This document shows positions 23,753 to 32,562 of a DNA stretch of 35,583 nt, piece after piece. The stretch is from Bifidobacterium breve (GTDB taxonomy: Bacteria; Actinomycetota; Acidimicrobiia; Acidimicrobiales; Acidimicrobilacustridaceae): the NCBI GenBank assembly GCA_945862505.1, contig CAMAYJ010000022.1, positions 1-35,583 on the forward strand, in the 5' to 3' direction. The notes below the pieces were generated by a model. The model was given only the letters and a program-made list of their open reading frames with translations. It ran no database searches and was not told the DNA's origin. The position numbers and the translations under genes were made by a program. Every line of letters starts with the position of its first letter. Position 1 is the first letter of the stretch.

Positions 23753-24337
23753 TTGCCGACCCGTGTCGTTATCGCCGAAGACGAGGCGATCATCCGACTC
23801 GACCTGAAAGAAACCCTCGAAGAAGAGGGATACGAGGTCGTTGGCGAAACCGGACGTGGCGACGAAGCCGTTGCGTTGGTTCGCGAGCTTCAGCCCGAGA
23901 TCGCCATCCTCGATATCAAGATGCCAGGAATCGACGGACTCACCGCGGCCCGGCAGATCACCGCAGACCAGTTATGTGCAGTTTTGGTGCTCACCGCGTT
24001 TAGTCAGCGTGACTTGGTTGAACAGGCTCGTGATTCCGGGGCGCTTGCCTATTTGGTGAAACCCTTCCAGCGAAGCGACCTCGTGCCGGCGATTGAACTC
24101 GCAGTGGGCCGCTTCCGCGAATTGCGAGCGCTAACCGAACAAACGAAGTCACTCGAAGAACAACTCGAGACGCGCAAAGTTGTCGACCGCGCCAAGGGCA
24201 TCCTCATGGACACCCATGGTCTGACCGAGGCCGATGCATTCGCGTTTATTCAGAAGAGCGCTATGGGTGACCGCACCACGATGCGTGCCGTAGCCGACGC
24301 AATTCTCGCTGGAACGCTGAAACCGGAGAATCCATGA
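23753..24337 (+). CDS. pdtaR: Response regulator with RNA-binding ANTAR domain (PdtaR type)
   Basis: A 194-aa two-domain regulator. The receiver (residues 1-120) has the acidic pocket AEDEA, phospho-acceptor Asp54 in AILDIKMPGIDG, Thr in VLTAFSQRDL and Lys in AYLVKPF. The ANTAR domain (about 130-190) has VDRAKGILMDTHGLTEADAFAFIQKSAM. ANTAR proteins bind paired hexaloop RNA hairpins and prevent termination. Sequence and neighbourhood (polA, rpsA, coaE, uvrB) match mycobacterial PdtaR; its kinase PdtaS is not in the window. A TTG start at 23753 is chosen, with AAGGGG eight bases upstream. A 6-bp hairpin (GGTCCG/CGGACC, 23710-23729) lies in the leader. Confidence 0.92.
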   Translation: MPTRVVIAEDEAIIRLDLKETLEEEGYEVVGETGRGDEAVALVRELQPEIAILDIKMPGIDGLTAARQITADQLCAVLVLTAFSQRDLVEQARDSGALAYLVKPFQRSDLVPAIELAVGRFRELRALTEQTKSLEEQLETRKVVDRAKGILMDTHGLTEADAFAFIQKSAMGDRTTMRAVADAILAGTLKPENP

Positions 24338-27021
24338 CCACGCTCATGCTGATCGATGGGAACTCGCTGACCTATCGCGCGTTCTTCGCCCTGCCCACCG
24401 ATATGGCGACAGCATCGGGTCAGGTCACCAACGCAGTGTTTGGGTTTACCTCAATGCTCGTGAACCTCTTGCGTGATCAAAAGCCCGATCACCTTGCGGT
24501 GGTGTTCGACCGTTCCGAGCCAACGTTTCGGCACGAAGCCCTTTCGACGTACAAAGGCAATCGCGATGCGACACCCGATCTGCTTCGTCAGCAGATGGGC
24601 ATCGTTCGCAAGGTGGTCGAGGTCTTACACGTTCCTGTGCTCGACCTTGTGGGGTTTGAGGCCGACGACATCATCGCCACACTGGCGACAGCGGCCGAGG
24701 CTCGCGGCGACAATGTCATTATCGTCACTGGCGATCGAGACAGTTATCAGCTTGTGCACGATCCGAACATCAAGGTTTTGTACAACAAGCGCGGTGTTTC
24801 TGATTACGCGTTGTACGACGAGGCAGGCATCTTCGAACGCACGGGCGTAAAGCCCACCGATTATGTGCATTACGCCGCATTACGTGGTGACCCTTCGGAC
24901 AATCTTCCCGGCGTTCCCGGTGTAGGGGAGAAGACCGCGGCGAAGCTGATCAATCAGTACGGCGGCATCGACGGGATCTACGAACATCTCGACGAACTCA
25001 CACCGAAACTCCGCCAGAACTTGGCCGAGAACGAGGACAAGGCTCGAATGAATATCGAGCTCATGAAGTTGCGGCACGACGCACCCGTAACCGCCGACCC
25101 CGACGATCTCCAGATCGGAGACTTCGATTTGGCCGAAGTTCGTCAGTTGTTCGATTTTCTTGAGTTCCGTCAGTTATTCGATCGATTAGTCGATGTTCTT
25201 GGCGTCACCGCCGATGCCGTTGAAGCAGGCGGGGCGCGGGTGCTCGAAGCAGAACGCACCGACGTGACCGATCAGAAAGAACTCGTTGCTCTTTTCGGCG
25301 CACTGGCAAGTTCCAACGGTCCGCTGGCTGCTGCCGGGGGATGGCTGGGCGACGAAGGGCGATCCTCGTTTGAAGGCGTAGCGCTTGTTCGTGACGCTTC
25401 TTCGGGCGATGTCGTCTGGATTCCGGCCGAGGCCCTGAACGATCCCAAAGTTTCCTCTGCCGCATCAGCGTTGTTCTCTGATGGTGGCCGACCGCTTGTG
25501 GCGCACGATGCGAAGGCGCTCATGCGTGGTCTCAATGAATGTGGGATCGATCTTCGGTCGCTTTCACTCGACACGATGATCGCGGCCTATCTCCTTGATC
25601 CCGCCGAAACGAAGTATTCGCTCGAACCGTTGCTTGATCATTATGCCGATGCCCGACTTCCTGAGGACGATGACCAAGGCGAAGGCCAACTCGACTTCGG
25701 TGGTACCGATGTTTCTGTCGTTGCGCAACGTTCGGCTCGTCGTGCACTTGGTGTCGACGCCCTCGTCGTCCCGTTGCGTGAATCGCTCGAGTCCCGGGGT
25801 CTCTTGGATCTCAACGCTGACATCGAAGTTCCCTTAGTTCGAGTTCTCGCTCAAATGGAGATACTCGGGGTCGGTGTCGACGAGCCGGAACTCCGACGGT
25901 TGCGCGATTCGCTCGTCGAGCGCTGCGATGAACTTCGAGCGTTGATCTGGACAGATGCCGGCGAGGAGTTCAACGTGAACTCCACGATCAAGTTGCGCGA
26001 AATCTTGTTCGAAAAACTTGAACTGACTCCGCAGAAGAAAACTAAGACGGGTTTCTCCACCGATGCGGCGACTCTCGAGAAACTTCTTGGTGAGCACCCA
26101 ATCATCGAGCACTTGTTGGCCTATCGCGAGGTCGAGAAACTGCGCTCTACCTATGGCGAAGGACTTCTCGCTGAAATCGCGCCCGATGGTCGGATCCACG
26201 CCACGTTTAATCAAACGGTCGCTCGAACCGGTCGACTCAGTTCTGATGCGCCGAATCTCCATAACATCCCCGTGCGCAGTGAGCTCGGTCGTGAATTCCG
26301 GAAAGCATTCGTACCGGCCAAGGGTTACACGCTGCTTATTGCTGACTACAACCAGATCGAACTTCGTTGCATTGCCCACCTCGCAGAAGATCCAGGTCTG
26401 ATCGGGGCATTCGAATCGGGCGAAGACATCCATAACGCCACTGCAGCACGCGTTTTCGATGTCGATCCCGACTCGGTCACGATCGAACAACGGTCGAAAG
26501 CGAAGATGGTGAGTTACGGGCTCGCTTACGGGATGGAAGCGTTCGGACTCGCGCAACGCTTGAGCGTCCCCATCGGTGAGGCGCAACAAATCCTCGACGC
26601 GTATTTCGTCGCCTTCCCCGCTGTGCACGACTACATGGATAAGACAATCGCCGAAGCACGCGAGCGCGGTTACACCGAAACACTGTTTGGTCGTCGCCGT
26701 CAGATCCCAGAGCTTGCATCGGACAACTTCCGAATCCGTCAAGCCGGCGAGCGTCAAGCAATGAACGCTGGAATCCAAGGCCTCGCCGCTGACATCTTCA
26801 AGGTCGCACTTATCCGACTCGATCAAGCCCTCGATGCGGCGGGTTCAACAAGTCGCCTCATCTTGCAGGTGCACGATGAAGTCATCTGTGAAGTTCCGCC
26901 TGCCGATCTCGACGCGGTGACGGCGATTGTTCTCAAGGCAATGTCGGGCGCGTTTGATCTGCGAGTTCCTCTCGAAGTCCATCTCTCGAATGGCGACTCA
27001 TGGGCAGCGGCGAAAGGCTGA
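24334..27021 (+). CDS. polA: DNA polymerase I
   Basis: An 895-aa repair and Okazaki-processing polymerase. Residues 1-290 form the 5'-3' exonuclease (FDRSEPTFRHEALSTYKGNR, GFEADDIIATLA, GDPSDNLPGVPGVGEKTA). About 310-480 is an exonuclease-like domain lacking the first DxE metal ligands, so proofreading is probably lost. The polymerase has motif A LLIADYNQIELR (Asp671), motif B RSKAKMVSYGLAYG (Tyr728) and motif C LQVHDEVICE (Asp848). Tyr at the O-helix position is the type that does not discriminate against dideoxynucleotides. ATG overlaps the pdtaR stop. Confidence 0.96.
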   Translation: MTTLMLIDGNSLTYRAFFALPTDMATASGQVTNAVFGFTSMLVNLLRDQKPDHLAVVFDRSEPTFRHEALSTYKGNRDATPDLLRQQMGIVRKVVEVLHVPVLDLVGFEADDIIATLATAAEARGDNVIIVTGDRDSYQLVHDPNIKVLYNKRGVSDYALYDEAGIFERTGVKPTDYVHYAALRGDPSDNLPGVPGVGEKTAAKLINQYGGIDGIYEHLDELTPKLRQNLAENEDKARMNIELMKLRHDAPVTADPDDLQIGDFDLAEVRQLFDFLEFRQLFDRLVDVLGVTADAVEAGGARVLEAERTDVTDQKELVALFGALASSNGPLAAAGGWLGDEGRSSFEGVALVRDASSGDVVWIPAEALNDPKVSSAASALFSDGGRPLVAHDAKALMRGLNECGIDLRSLSLDTMIAAYLLDPAETKYSLEPLLDHYADARLPEDDDQGEGQLDFGGTDVSVVAQRSARRALGVDALVVPLRESLESRGLLDLNADIEVPLVRVLAQMEILGVGVDEPELRRLRDSLVERCDELRALIWTDAGEEFNVNSTIKLREILFEKLELTPQKKTKTGFSTDAATLEKLLGEHPIIEHLLAYREVEKLRSTYGEGLLAEIAPDGRIHATFNQTVARTGRLSSDAPNLHNIPVRSELGREFRKAFVPAKGYTLLIADYNQIELRCIAHLAEDPGLIGAFESGEDIHNATAARVFDVDPDSVTIEQRSKAKMVSYGLAYGMEAFGLAQRLSVPIGEAQQILDAYFVAFPAVHDYMDKTIAEARERGYTETLFGRRRQIPELASDNFRIRQAGERQAMNAGIQGLAADIFKVALIRLDQALDAAGSTSRLILQVHDEVICEVPPADLDAVTAIVLKAMSGAFDLRVPLEVHLSNGDSWAAAKG

Positions 27022-27022
27022 T

Positions 27023-27766
27023 GTGACTGAGTCCGGCGAAGGCCATTGGTTCGAAGGCATCGCCGATCATCTTGGATCGTCCTATCTGCGTTACTCATTC
27101 ACAATGGGTACGTCGAATGAAGTCGCGTTCCTGGTTGACGAACTCGAACTCAAACCAGGAATGCGAGTGCTTGACGTTGGGTGTGGTCCCGGCCGCCACG
27201 CGTACGCGCTTGCAGCACTCGGTATAGAGGTGCACGGCGTCGATATCGCGCAGACCTTCATCGATATTGCGCGTCAAGACGCGCCGGCTCTCGCGACCTT
27301 TGAGCGACTCGATGCCCGGTCCCTCCCATTCGATGGCGAGTTCGATGCCGTGATCTCGCTGTGCCAAGGAGCATTCGGATTAGCCGGGGGAGCGGCCGCT
27401 GTTGGGCCCGACCCTGATAGTGCTGTGCTCGATGGGATGGCTCGGGCGCTCGCGCCAGGAGGACGTCTCGCGGCGTCGGCCTTTTCTTCGTACTTTCAGG
27501 TGCACTGGCTGGAGGACACCGATTCGTTCGATGCCGATGCCGGCGTGAACCATGAATTGGCCCCGCTCAAGGCCCCCGACGGGACCGAAACGGTCAGGGA
27601 CCTGTGGACGACCTGCTTCACCCCGAGAGAATTGCGGTTACTGGCATTCCAAGCCGGATTACGGGTTGATGCAGTGTGGTCGGTGACACCGGGGGACTAT
27701 GCCCGACGGACACCGGAGATCAACCGACCCGAGTTTTTACTGGTGGCCACTCGCCCGACTGCCTGA
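27023..27766 (+). CDS. Class I SAM-dependent methyltransferase
   Basis: A 247-aa methyltransferase. The SAM-binding motif I is MRVLDVGCGPGRHAYALAALG, motif post-I GVDIAQTFIDIARQ, then FDGEFDAVISLCQGAFGL, and ALAPGGRLAASAFS for the later motif. Substrate is not identifiable. GTG 27023 begins one base after the polA stop, with GAAAGG upstream; longer starts would lie inside polA. It sits between polA and rpsA. Confidence 0.85.
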   Translation: MTESGEGHWFEGIADHLGSSYLRYSFTMGTSNEVAFLVDELELKPGMRVLDVGCGPGRHAYALAALGIEVHGVDIAQTFIDIARQDAPALATFERLDARSLPFDGEFDAVISLCQGAFGLAGGAAAVGPDPDSAVLDGMARALAPGGRLAASAFSSYFQVHWLEDTDSFDADAGVNHELAPLKAPDGTETVRDLWTTCFTPRELRLLAFQAGLRVDAVWSVTPGDYARRTPEINRPEFLLVATRPTA

Positions 27767-27806
27767 TGGCCCAATTGCGGGCTGGCGGGGCCTGTGGACA
27801 GAGGTC

Positions 27807-27812
27807 TAGCCT
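27807..27812 (+). promoter_or_regulatory. Possible -10 element of rpsA
   Basis: TAGCCT in a 117-bp gap before rpsA; the resulting leader of about 65 nt would contain the hairpin 27819-27842 (TCTCCC pairing GGGAGA with inner GC pairs). Such a leader contrasts with the leaderless genes and could host S1 autoregulation. Confidence 0.35.
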
Positions 27813-27883
27813 TGCCGTTCTCCCATGCGCCTGCGCGGGAGATTTCCTATCCCCTACTTCCTGTCCATCGAAGAGAGAACCCT

Positions 27884-29302
27884 GTGTCCGAGCAGTCCAC
27901 CACCGAAGAGGCCACTCCGGCCGCCGCCGTCGCCGTCGCTGAAGCACCAGCAGGCATGGGAAGTTTCGCCGCTGACGGCACGTACGTTCCGCGTCAGGTT
28001 ATTGAAGACGATCTTGGTGGGTTGTCGCTTGATGATGCATATACCGCATCAATGGTGCAGGTTGAAGACGGACAAATCGTCCAAGGCACCGTGGTCAAGG
28101 TTGACCGCGACGAAGTTCTTCTCGACATTGGTTATAAGTCTGAAGGCGTCATCCCTTCTCGCGAACTTTCGATTCGCAACGATGTCGATCCCTCCGAAAT
28201 CGTTTCAATGGGCGAGGTCATCGAGGCACTCGTTCTGCAGAAGGAAGACAAAGAAGGTCGTCTTGTTCTTTCCAAGAAGCGCGCGCAGTACGAGCGTGCC
28301 TGGGGAACAATTGAAAAGATCAAAGAAGAAGACGGCGTTGTCAGCGGCCCAGTCATCGAGGTCGTCAAGGGTGGTCTCATCATCGACATCGGTCTTCGTG
28401 GCTTCCTCCCTGCTTCACTCGTCGAGTTGCGTCGTGTCCGCGACCTTGCGCCGTATGTCGGCCGCACCCTCGACGCCAAGATCATCGAACTCGATAAAAA
28501 CCGCAACAACGTTGTGCTTTCACGTCGTGGATGGCTCGAAGAGACCCAGAAGGAACAGCGCGAAGACTTCCTCGCCAACCTCAAGCCTGGCGAGAACCGT
28601 CGCGGTGTTGTTTCTTCAGTCGTGAACTTTGGTGCATTCGTCGACCTTGGCGGCATGGACGGCCTCGTCCACGTTTCCGAGCTGTCGTGGAAGCATGTTG
28701 ACCATCCCGGTTCCGTTGTGCAGGTCGGCGACGAGATCGACGTGCAGGTTCTCGAGGTCGATCTTGACCGCGAGCGCATCAGCCTTTCGCTCAAAGCCAC
28801 CCAGCAGGATCCGTGGCAGGAATTCGCCACCGCCCATCAGGTTGGCGAACTCGTGTACGGCCGTGTCACAAAGCTGGTGCCGTTCGGTTCGTTCGTGCAG
28901 GTTGGCGACGGCATCGAAGGACTCGTGCACATTTCGGAAATGTCGGCCCATCATGTCGATCTCCCCGAACAGGTTGTTACTCCTGGCGAAGAACTTTGGG
29001 TCAAGATCATCGATCTCGATCTTCAGCGTCGTCGCATCAGCCTCTCAATCAAGCAGGCTGCCGAAGGTGGCGTTGTTGCTGCTGAGTACCAGGAGCACTT
29101 CGGGGATCATGCCTACGACACCGAGGGCAACTACATCGGTGGCGAGTCCACTGAAGCTCAAGAAGCGTGGGCTGAGTACTACGCCGAACAGGGCGATACG
29201 TCGATTCCTCCAGTGCCGACAGCTGCGGAAACCGCTGCTGCCGAAGCAGAAGCCGCTGTTGCCGAGGAATCGGCCGCAGATCCCGACGCTGCGGCTGAGT
29301 GA
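27884..29302 (+). CDS. rpsA: 30S ribosomal protein S1
   Basis: A 472-aa RNA-binding ribosomal protein. Four S1 domains start near IVQGTVVKVDRDEVLLDIGYKSEG, VSGPVIEVVKGGLIIDIGLRGF, RRGVVSSVVNFGAFVDLGGMDGLVH and VYGRVTKLVPFGSFVQVGDGIEGLVH. An Ala/Glu-rich N-terminal tail and an acidic Ala/Glu C-terminal tail flank them, as in other actinobacterial S1. GTG 27884 is preferred as it gives the usual N-terminus; the frame is open 30 codons upstream. Confidence 0.95.
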   Translation: MSEQSTTEEATPAAAVAVAEAPAGMGSFAADGTYVPRQVIEDDLGGLSLDDAYTASMVQVEDGQIVQGTVVKVDRDEVLLDIGYKSEGVIPSRELSIRNDVDPSEIVSMGEVIEALVLQKEDKEGRLVLSKKRAQYERAWGTIEKIKEEDGVVSGPVIEVVKGGLIIDIGLRGFLPASLVELRRVRDLAPYVGRTLDAKIIELDKNRNNVVLSRRGWLEETQKEQREDFLANLKPGENRRGVVSSVVNFGAFVDLGGMDGLVHVSELSWKHVDHPGSVVQVGDEIDVQVLEVDLDRERISLSLKATQQDPWQEFATAHQVGELVYGRVTKLVPFGSFVQVGDGIEGLVHISEMSAHHVDLPEQVVTPGEELWVKIIDLDLQRRRISLSIKQAAEGGVVAAEYQEHFGDHAYDTEGNYIGGESTEAQEAWAEYYAEQGDTSIPPVPTAAETAAAEAEAAVAEESAADPDAAAE

Positions 29303-29305
29303 TTC

Positions 29306-29325
29306 TCACCGGCAATCGCCGGTGA
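29306..29325. terminator. Hairpin between convergent rpsA and luxR-type gene
   Basis: An 8-bp perfect stem TCACCGGC/GCCGGTGA with an AATC loop (29306-29313 with 29318-29325), placed exactly between the two stop codons. No T run on either side, so it may be a weak bidirectional terminator or an RNA 3' end-stabilising stem. Confidence 0.45.
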
Positions 29326-29586
29326 TCAATCGAGTTTCACGATCCCCAATCGCAGAGCGGTCAGCACTGCCTGAGTGCGGTCGCGCGCGTCCAGTTTCTG
29401 ATAAATCGATGCGAGGTGGTTCTTCACGGTCTTCTGCGACAGGTAGAGCCTTGAGGCCACCTCAGGGGTCGAACAGCCGTCACAAATGGCCTGAAGAACT
29501 TCCTCTTCCCTTCGGGTGACTGTGACGGGAAAACCCCGCCAATCGGTGAGCGCTGGGCGGTTCTGGAATGTCGTTGTTGTTGTCAT
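29326..29586 (-). CDS. Orphan LuxR/GerE-type helix-turn-helix regulator
   Basis: An 86-aa protein made almost only of a LuxR C-terminal DNA-binding domain: VTRREEEVLQAICDGCSTPEVASRLYLSQKTVKNHLASIYQKLDARDRTQAVLTALRLGIV, preceded by a Thr-rich tail of 20 residues. It has no receiver or ligand domain, so it is a stand-alone regulator. ATG 29586 is chosen; a GTG at 29631 would add 15 residues. It lies alone on the minus strand between rpsA and coaE, diverging from coaE, whose -10 is 70 bp away. Confidence 0.8.
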   Translation of the reverse strand: MTTTTTFQNRPALTDWRGFPVTVTRREEEVLQAICDGCSTPEVASRLYLSQKTVKNHLASIYQKLDARDRTQAVLTALRLGIVKLD

Positions 29587-29656
29587 GGAGTACTTGTCGG
29601 CAGGTTTCGCCAAAGTGTGAGCGAAAAGCACGGAAAATCACTGAGACGCGCTCTGG

Positions 29657-29662
29657 TACGTT
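29657..29662 (+). promoter_or_regulatory. -10 element of leaderless coaE promoter
   Basis: TACGTT, six bases (CCGGCG), then ATG 29669; no Shine-Dalgarno. Confidence 0.6.
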
Positions 29663-29668
29663 CCGGCG

Positions 29669-30271
29669 ATGCTTCTTCTTGGATTAACCGGCGGTATTGG
29701 TTCGGGGAAATCAACTGTCTCGGCCGAGCTTGCTCGCCGCGGGGCGATTGTGATCGATGCCGATCTGGTCGTGCGCGAGTTGCAGTCACCGGGGGGAGGG
29801 GTCTTGGCCGCGATGGTTGAACTCTTCGGAGATGGAATCCTGGCCGATGACGGAACGTTGAACCGTCAGGCCGTCGCCGACATTGTGTTCAATGATGCCG
29901 AACAGCTAAAGGCCCTCAACGCGGTCGTGCATCCGAAAGTCGGCGAAGAGATCGATGGGCGCATCGAAGCGCAGCGAGCGAGCGACAACGTCGTGGTTCT
30001 GGATGTGCCGCTGCTTGTTGAGTCAAAGGCGTACGAAACCGAAGGCATCATCGTGGTCGATACCGATCCCGAACTAGCCGTTCAGCGTCTTGTCGAATTC
30101 CGTGGATTCAATGCTGACGACGCGCGAGCTCGGATGAAGCTTCAGGCGACACGTGAAGAGCGTCGCGCTGTTGCAGCATTCATCGTTCCCAACGATGGAA
30201 CGCAAGAGGAACTCATGGCCAAAATCGACGAATGCTGGAACTGGATCCAATCCAAGCGCGACATTGCCTGA
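29669..30271 (+). CDS. coaE: Dephospho-CoA kinase
   Basis: Catalyses the last step of coenzyme A synthesis. The 200-aa P-loop kinase starts MLLLGLTGGIGSGKSTVSAEL (Walker A), then IDADLVVRELQSPGGG, VVHPKV, VVLDVPLLVES and a C-terminal lid region. FIVPNDGTQEEL replaces the usual IDNSGS-like segment. It is a single-domain form; the mycobacterial enzyme carries an extra C-terminal domain. Ends six bases from the stop of the convergent dprE1. Confidence 0.94.
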   Translation: MLLLGLTGGIGSGKSTVSAELARRGAIVIDADLVVRELQSPGGGVLAAMVELFGDGILADDGTLNRQAVADIVFNDAEQLKALNAVVHPKVGEEIDGRIEAQRASDNVVVLDVPLLVESKAYETEGIIVVDTDPELAVQRLVEFRGFNADDARARMKLQATREERRAVAAFIVPNDGTQEELMAKIDECWNWIQSKRDIA

Positions 30272-30277
30272 GCGTTT

Positions 30278-31681
30278 TTAGAGCCCGAGGCGTCGGGCGA
30301 GATCACTCATGATTCGGCGATTGGGGTCGACTCGTTCACGAACTTCTCGCCATTCATCGAGGCGTGGATACATCTCGGGAATCAGTTCAGGTCGAACTCG
30401 GCTGTCCTTCGCGAGATAAATGCGTCCTCCGACACCGACGACAAGATCGTCGAGTCGATCGAGGAGTGGTCCGAGTCCCTGAATGCCCGTAGGGATGTCG
30501 AGAGCAAGGGTCCAGCCGCCGGCAGGAAACGAAAGCGGCCCAGAATTTCCTTCACCAAACGACTTCAGCACCGCAAGGAAGGATGTGCAGCCCGACTGAC
30601 TGATTTCATCAACGATTGTGGTGAGCGTGCTGGTTGCGTCGAAGGGAATCACGAACTGCCACTGAAGGAATCCGGCGGGCCCGTAGGTGCGATTCCATCC
30701 GCGCACCATGTCGAGTGGATGGAAGAAGGTCGGTATCGACTGAATCTCATCGCGACGTTCCACGGGTGCTTTCCGGAACCACAATTCGTTAAATGCTCGG
30801 ATCGAGAGATTGTTGAGTAAGCCCGCAGGCATGAACGGCGGAGCACTTACGAGTTCGTTGGCTTTGTAGACGTAAGGGTCGGCACCGATTTTGGGTGCCG
30901 CTTCGTCTGCGCTGGCGAAGCGGCCGCGAGTGAGAACTGAACGGCCCATGTTGTTGCCGGTTGCCATGAGGTCGATCCAAGCAACCGAATAGTCGTAGAG
31001 GTGGTCGCCATCGCGCATGAGTTGACACACGGCATCAAGATCGGCGGCACGGTCGGTATCGACGACAAGTTGGCTTGAACCGATTCGGGGGCAACGGAAG
31101 GTCGCATCGAGAATGACGCCAGTTAGGCCCATACCTCCGGCTGTCGCCCAGAACAATTCGGAATCTAGATCCGGCCCGACTTCAACGACCGAACCATCGG
31201 CGAGTTGAAGATGAAGCGACTCAACATGATTGCACCACGAACCTTTGAGATGGTGGTTCTTGCCATGGATGTCTGCAGCGATTGCGCCGCCGACGGTGAC
31301 GTAACGCGTGCCTGGAGTGACCGGAACGAATAAGCCTTGAGGTACGAGCGCGTGGAGAAGGCGATCGATACTTGCGCCGGCATCGGCGGTAACGAGCACA
31401 GTGTCGGAGGTCGGATCCGATTCATGAATTGTGAACGCAGCGACATCGGTGGTTTCGATGACCGTTCCGCCGGCGTTCTGGGCCGCGTCGCCGTAGCTGC
31501 GGCCAAGGCCGCGCGCAATCAGGCCGCGCTGGAACGAGGTGGGAAGAGCGCGCTGCAGTTCGATGGGCGATGTGGGTCGACGTACATCCGCGCCTGAAGG
31601 TGCGGTGCGTCCCCAACCGAAGAGTTCGGTCGAAGAGGGAACGGCCCGAGAGGCCGCCGGTTCAGGAGGCGTAGACGGCAC
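30278..31681 (-). CDS. dprE1: Decaprenylphosphoryl-beta-D-ribose 2'-oxidase (DprE1 type)
   Basis: FAD flavoprotein oxidising decaprenyl-phospho-ribose to the 2'-keto intermediate. GWGRTAPS, ARGLGRSYGDAAQNAGG, TPGTRYVTVGGAIAADIHGKNHH (FAD-linked His region), FWATAGGMGLTG, HPLDMVRGWNRTYGPAGFLQWQFVIP and the active-site Lys in YLAKDSR all match mycobacterial DprE1. Ala393 in GGWTLALD stands where the mycobacterial enzyme has Cys387. GTG 31681 is proposed, overlapping the ubiA end by 20 bases and giving 467 aa, near the usual 461. The frame is open much further, but that extension lies in ubiA. Confidence 0.9.
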   Translation of the reverse strand: MPSTPPEPAASRAVPSSTELFGWGRTAPSGADVRRPTSPIELQRALPTSFQRGLIARGLGRSYGDAAQNAGGTVIETTDVAAFTIHESDPTSDTVLVTADAGASIDRLLHALVPQGLFVPVTPGTRYVTVGGAIAADIHGKNHHLKGSWCNHVESLHLQLADGSVVEVGPDLDSELFWATAGGMGLTGVILDATFRCPRIGSSQLVVDTDRAADLDAVCQLMRDGDHLYDYSVAWIDLMATGNNMGRSVLTRGRFASADEAAPKIGADPYVYKANELVSAPPFMPAGLLNNLSIRAFNELWFRKAPVERRDEIQSIPTFFHPLDMVRGWNRTYGPAGFLQWQFVIPFDATSTLTTIVDEISQSGCTSFLAVLKSFGEGNSGPLSFPAGGWTLALDIPTGIQGLGPLLDRLDDLVVGVGGRIYLAKDSRVRPELIPEMYPRLDEWREVRERVDPNRRIMSDLARRLGL

Positions 31682-32561
31682 AGGCGTAGATGGCGGCCCA
31701 GATCGCACCAGCGAGGAGCAAGGTTCGGTCGGAGAAAACAAGGTTCTCGGGTTCGGCGCCCTTTCCTTGTTCGAGTAGGAGCGCGTAGCGAAGGATCGCG
31801 ATGGCAAAGGGGACGATTGAGATTTGGAAGAGAACAGAACCACTTGTTGATTCCTGTGCTGAAGCAAACGCCCACAGGCAATAGGTGATCACGGTTCCGG
31901 CAGAGAACACGGCCTTCAGGTAGTTCAGATACTGCGGGGTATACGCCGCGAGAGCCGGACGAATCGTGGCGGCGTCCTCGCCGAGTTCCGCCCGTTCGCC
32001 AGCGCGCTTTCCTGTCACCATGAAGAGCGCGCCGAAACTCGTAACGATGAAGAACCATTCCGAGATCGGTAGACCAGTTGCGGTTGCTCCGCCGATTGCA
32101 CGAAGAACGAATCCGGCAGCAACAGCGACGATGTCGAGAATAGGCATGCTCTTGAGCCACAGTGAATAGACAGTGGTCAGTGCGAGGTACGCGAGGATCG
32201 TGAATCCAAAGTCGCGGCGAATAAGGAATGCGCCACCGATGGCTACGACGAGCAAAATGGCGGCGAGAACGCACGCGAGACCGATCGGCACGATGCCTGC
32301 GGCGATGGGGCGATTTTTCTTTACCGGGTGACGGCGATCGGACTCAATGTCCATGGCGTCGTTGAGGAGGTATGTGGCGCTTGCTGCTGCGCAAAAGCAA
32401 CCGAAGGCGCCAAGCGCCTGAAGGTCGGTATCTCTGTTATCGAAAATCCCTGCGGCGACCGGAGCGGCAAAAACGAGGACGTTCTTGATCCACTGCTTGG
32501 GGCGCAGTTCTCGGATGACTCCTCCGAGAAGTGAGGGGCGGGGTGAGGCTGTGGTCGTCAT
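31662..32561 (-). CDS. ubiA: UbiA-family decaprenyl-phosphate phosphoribosyltransferase
   Basis: A 299-aa membrane prenyltransferase with about nine hydrophobic helices. LRPKQWIKNVLVFAAP leads into the metal motif N-D-x-x-D-x-x-x-D (LLNDAMDIESDRRHPVKKNRPIAAG), then TVYSLWLKSMPILDIVAVAAGFVLRAIGG. These match the enzyme that joins phosphoribosyl pyrophosphate to decaprenyl phosphate. Its position between dprE2 and dprE1 supports this over quinone or heme synthesis. ATG 32561 follows the dprE2 stop by one base; the frame is open upstream in dprE2. Confidence 0.9.
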   Translation of the reverse strand: MTTTASPRPSLLGGVIRELRPKQWIKNVLVFAAPVAAGIFDNRDTDLQALGAFGCFCAAASATYLLNDAMDIESDRRHPVKKNRPIAAGIVPIGLACVLAAILLVVAIGGAFLIRRDFGFTILAYLALTTVYSLWLKSMPILDIVAVAAGFVLRAIGGATATGLPISEWFFIVTSFGALFMVTGKRAGERAELGEDAATIRPALAAYTPQYLNYLKAVFSAGTVITYCLWAFASAQESTSGSVLFQISIVPFAIAILRYALLLEQGKGAEPENLVFSDRTLLLAGAIWAAIYACAVYAS

Positions 32562-32562
32562 T

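Noticed and set aside
25834-26826. 330-codon open frame on the minus strand
   Set aside because: Opposite the polymerase domain of polA, whose motifs are intact; a shadow due to codon bias.
31519-32274. 251-codon minus-strand frame across the ubiA/dprE1 junction
   Set aside because: Arg/Cys-rich, in another frame than both recognised genes, without motifs.
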